Source: Muribaculaceae bacterium
GTDB lineage: Bacteria > Bacteroidota > Bacteroidia > Bacteroidales > Muribaculaceae
DNA length: 57,047 nt
Assembly (NCBI GenBank): GCA_017557665.1
Contig: JAFYYI010000047.1
Coordinates: 1-57,047 of the forward strand
Direction: 5' to 3'
This document shows positions 56,446-57,047 of the stretch, one piece after another; position 1 is the first letter of the stretch; the number at the start of each line of letters is the position of its first letter. The notes under the pieces are model-generated. The model searched no databases, was not told where the DNA came from, and was given only the letters and a program-made list of their open reading frames with translations. The position numbers and the translations under genes were made by a program.

Positions 56446-56476
56446 CTTTTGCTGATTTCAGTTTTCAGCAAAAGTA
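56446..56476 (-). promoter_or_regulatory. Promoter overlapping a 10-bp inverted repeat
   Basis: Minus-strand TACTTTTG (56469-56476) overlaps one arm of the inverted repeat CTTTTGCTGA (56446-56455) / TCAGCAAAAG (56465-56474). The other arm lies just before the start codon at 56442, so the repeat spans the predicted transcription start. Confidence 0.5.
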
Positions 56477-56547
56477 GAATGAAGACCCCGTTTACTAAAA
56501 GACAAGCTTTTTCCTGTATTTGGTGTGGTCATAACACACTTTGGTAC

Positions 56548-56555
56548 TATATTTG
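56548..56555 (+). promoter_or_regulatory. Promoter (-7 element) of the 56584 gene
   Basis: TATATTTG matches TAnnTTTG, 28 bases before the ATG at 56584. Confidence 0.5.
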
Positions 56556-56583
56556 TAGCCTATAAAGCAGGGAGATAATTACG

Positions 56584-56775
56584 ATGTACTGCAGGTGTAT
56601 CAATAATGAGCGGATTGATAAAGCATTCATAGTTGGGAATCTTTACCAATACACAGTGAATGACAAGGATCGGGTTACAGTTTATGATCCTTACACTAAT
56701 ATGTCGACTGGACTGATTGAACCTCACACAATCCAAGTCGATGACTTTTTATTGTCATTTCAAGTAATAGATTAA
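56584..56775 (+). CDS. Hypothetical small protein (63 residues)
   Basis: A 63-residue soluble protein beginning MYCRCINNERIDKAFIVG, with a beta-strand-rich pattern (YQYTVNDKDRVTVYDP) and no signal or membrane segment. No family recognised. It has a promoter-like element at a sensible distance, and its frame is AT-richer than most genes in the window. It is convergent with the partial gene at the window end. Confidence 0.5.
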   Translation: MYCRCINNERIDKAFIVGNLYQYTVNDKDRVTVYDPYTNMSTGLIEPHTIQVDDFLLSFQVID

Positions 56776-56788
56776 CTTGGGCATGAGC

Positions 56789-56820
56789 AAAAAAATAGCC
56801 CACCGAGGTCATCGGTGAGC
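56789..56820 (-). terminator. Intrinsic terminator of the partial gene at the window end
   Basis: Hairpin CACCGA ggtca TCGGTG with extra pairs outside; on the minus strand it is followed by seven T. Confidence 0.75.
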
Positions 56821-56861
56821 CTATGAATTTTACCATAATCGTTTGTTATGCCTTCATCAGA

Positions 56862-57047
56862 TTATTCTTCTTTCTTCTTTTTTAATTTACTATTCTCTGT
56901 TGTTATGATAATGGCCCCGTTCAATTTTCCATAATTAGGATAAACTGACGTGGCAATGTTTCCAGGCAGGGTATTAAAACCTTCCAATTTGCCAAAGTCT
57001 ATACCGTTTTTTCTAAGAGTCTTTTCAATTAATACTTGAGCTGGTTC
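56862..57047 (-). CDS. 3' end of a gene running off the window (unknown; plug-domain-like motif)
   Basis: The minus strand is open from the last base to a TAA at 56862-56864, giving the final 61 residues of a protein. The sequence includes LRKNGIDFGKL, NIATSVYPNYGKLNG and AIIITTE, ending in a lysine/glutamate tail (KLKKKKEE). A GxIxITT pattern also occurs in TonB-dependent receptor plug domains of Bacteroidota, but so little is visible that I give no function. A terminator follows its stop codon. Confidence 0.6.
   Translation of the reverse strand, partial: EPAQVLIEKTLRKNGIDFGKLEGFNTLPGNIATSVYPNYGKLNGAIIITTENSKLKKKKEE

Overview
The window is a high-GC stretch of a Bacteroidota chromosome, most likely a gut Bacteroidales (Prevotellaceae or Muribaculaceae type). 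The signs are the division gene order, many TAnnTTTG-type -7 promoter elements with few clear Shine-Dalgarno sites, BspA-like leucine-rich-repeat surface proteins, dockerin-like C-termini, a GH3 lipoprotein and an esterase. Because the genes are GC-rich, long open frames run antisense to many of them; these are treated as shadows.

Layout. 1-3759: the 3' part of lysS, a membrane acyltransferase and serS. 3823-19139 (minus strand): an almost complete division and cell wall (dcw) cluster transcribed rsmH-ftsL-ftsI-murE-mraY-murD-ftsW-murG-murC-ftsQ-ftsA-ftsZ. mraZ, which often heads this cluster, is not at its front. MurE carries the meso-diaminopimelate specificity motif, and the divergent neighbour is lysA. 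19534-24777: lysA, an Lrp/AsnC regulator, a mannose-1-phosphate guanylyltransferase, a short SSB and an overlapping argR-argC-like pair. 24969-29103: a patatin-like protein with two membrane segments, then a tandem pair of YARHG-domain secreted proteins overlapping an M15 peptidase gene, and a small secreted protein. 29326-33684: three secreted proteins ending in dockerin-like repeats. 34153-39236: a TolC/HlyD/two-permease exporter operon with no ATPase gene. 39334-44373: two large BspA-like proteins with an internal dockerin-like pair and a C-terminal FISUMP-like domain. 44935-49333: a serpin, a small unknown gene, a TPM-domain protein and an AtoE-type fatty acid transporter. 49455-53268: an esterase and a GH3 glycosidase. 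53269-57047: small and poorly characterised genes, repeats and a partial gene at the edge.

How it fits together. The left third is core biology (tRNA charging, septation, peptidoglycan precursor synthesis, DAP/lysine). The right two thirds are accessory, mostly cell-envelope and surface functions.

The most unusual signal is the argR-argC-like pair. The ArgC homologue has lost its catalytic cysteine, its N-terminal glycine-rich nucleotide loop and other active-site motifs, and the co-encoded ArgR has an altered arginine-binding motif (GADT instead of GDDT). Other items to check are a promoter-driven pair of tiny overlapping ORFs at 53634-53848 ending in a palindromic element that recurs at 50785, a 67-bp tandem repeat before the atoE-like gene, a serpin with a predicted Arg-Ser scissile bond, and an operator-like palindrome between the dcw cluster and lysA.
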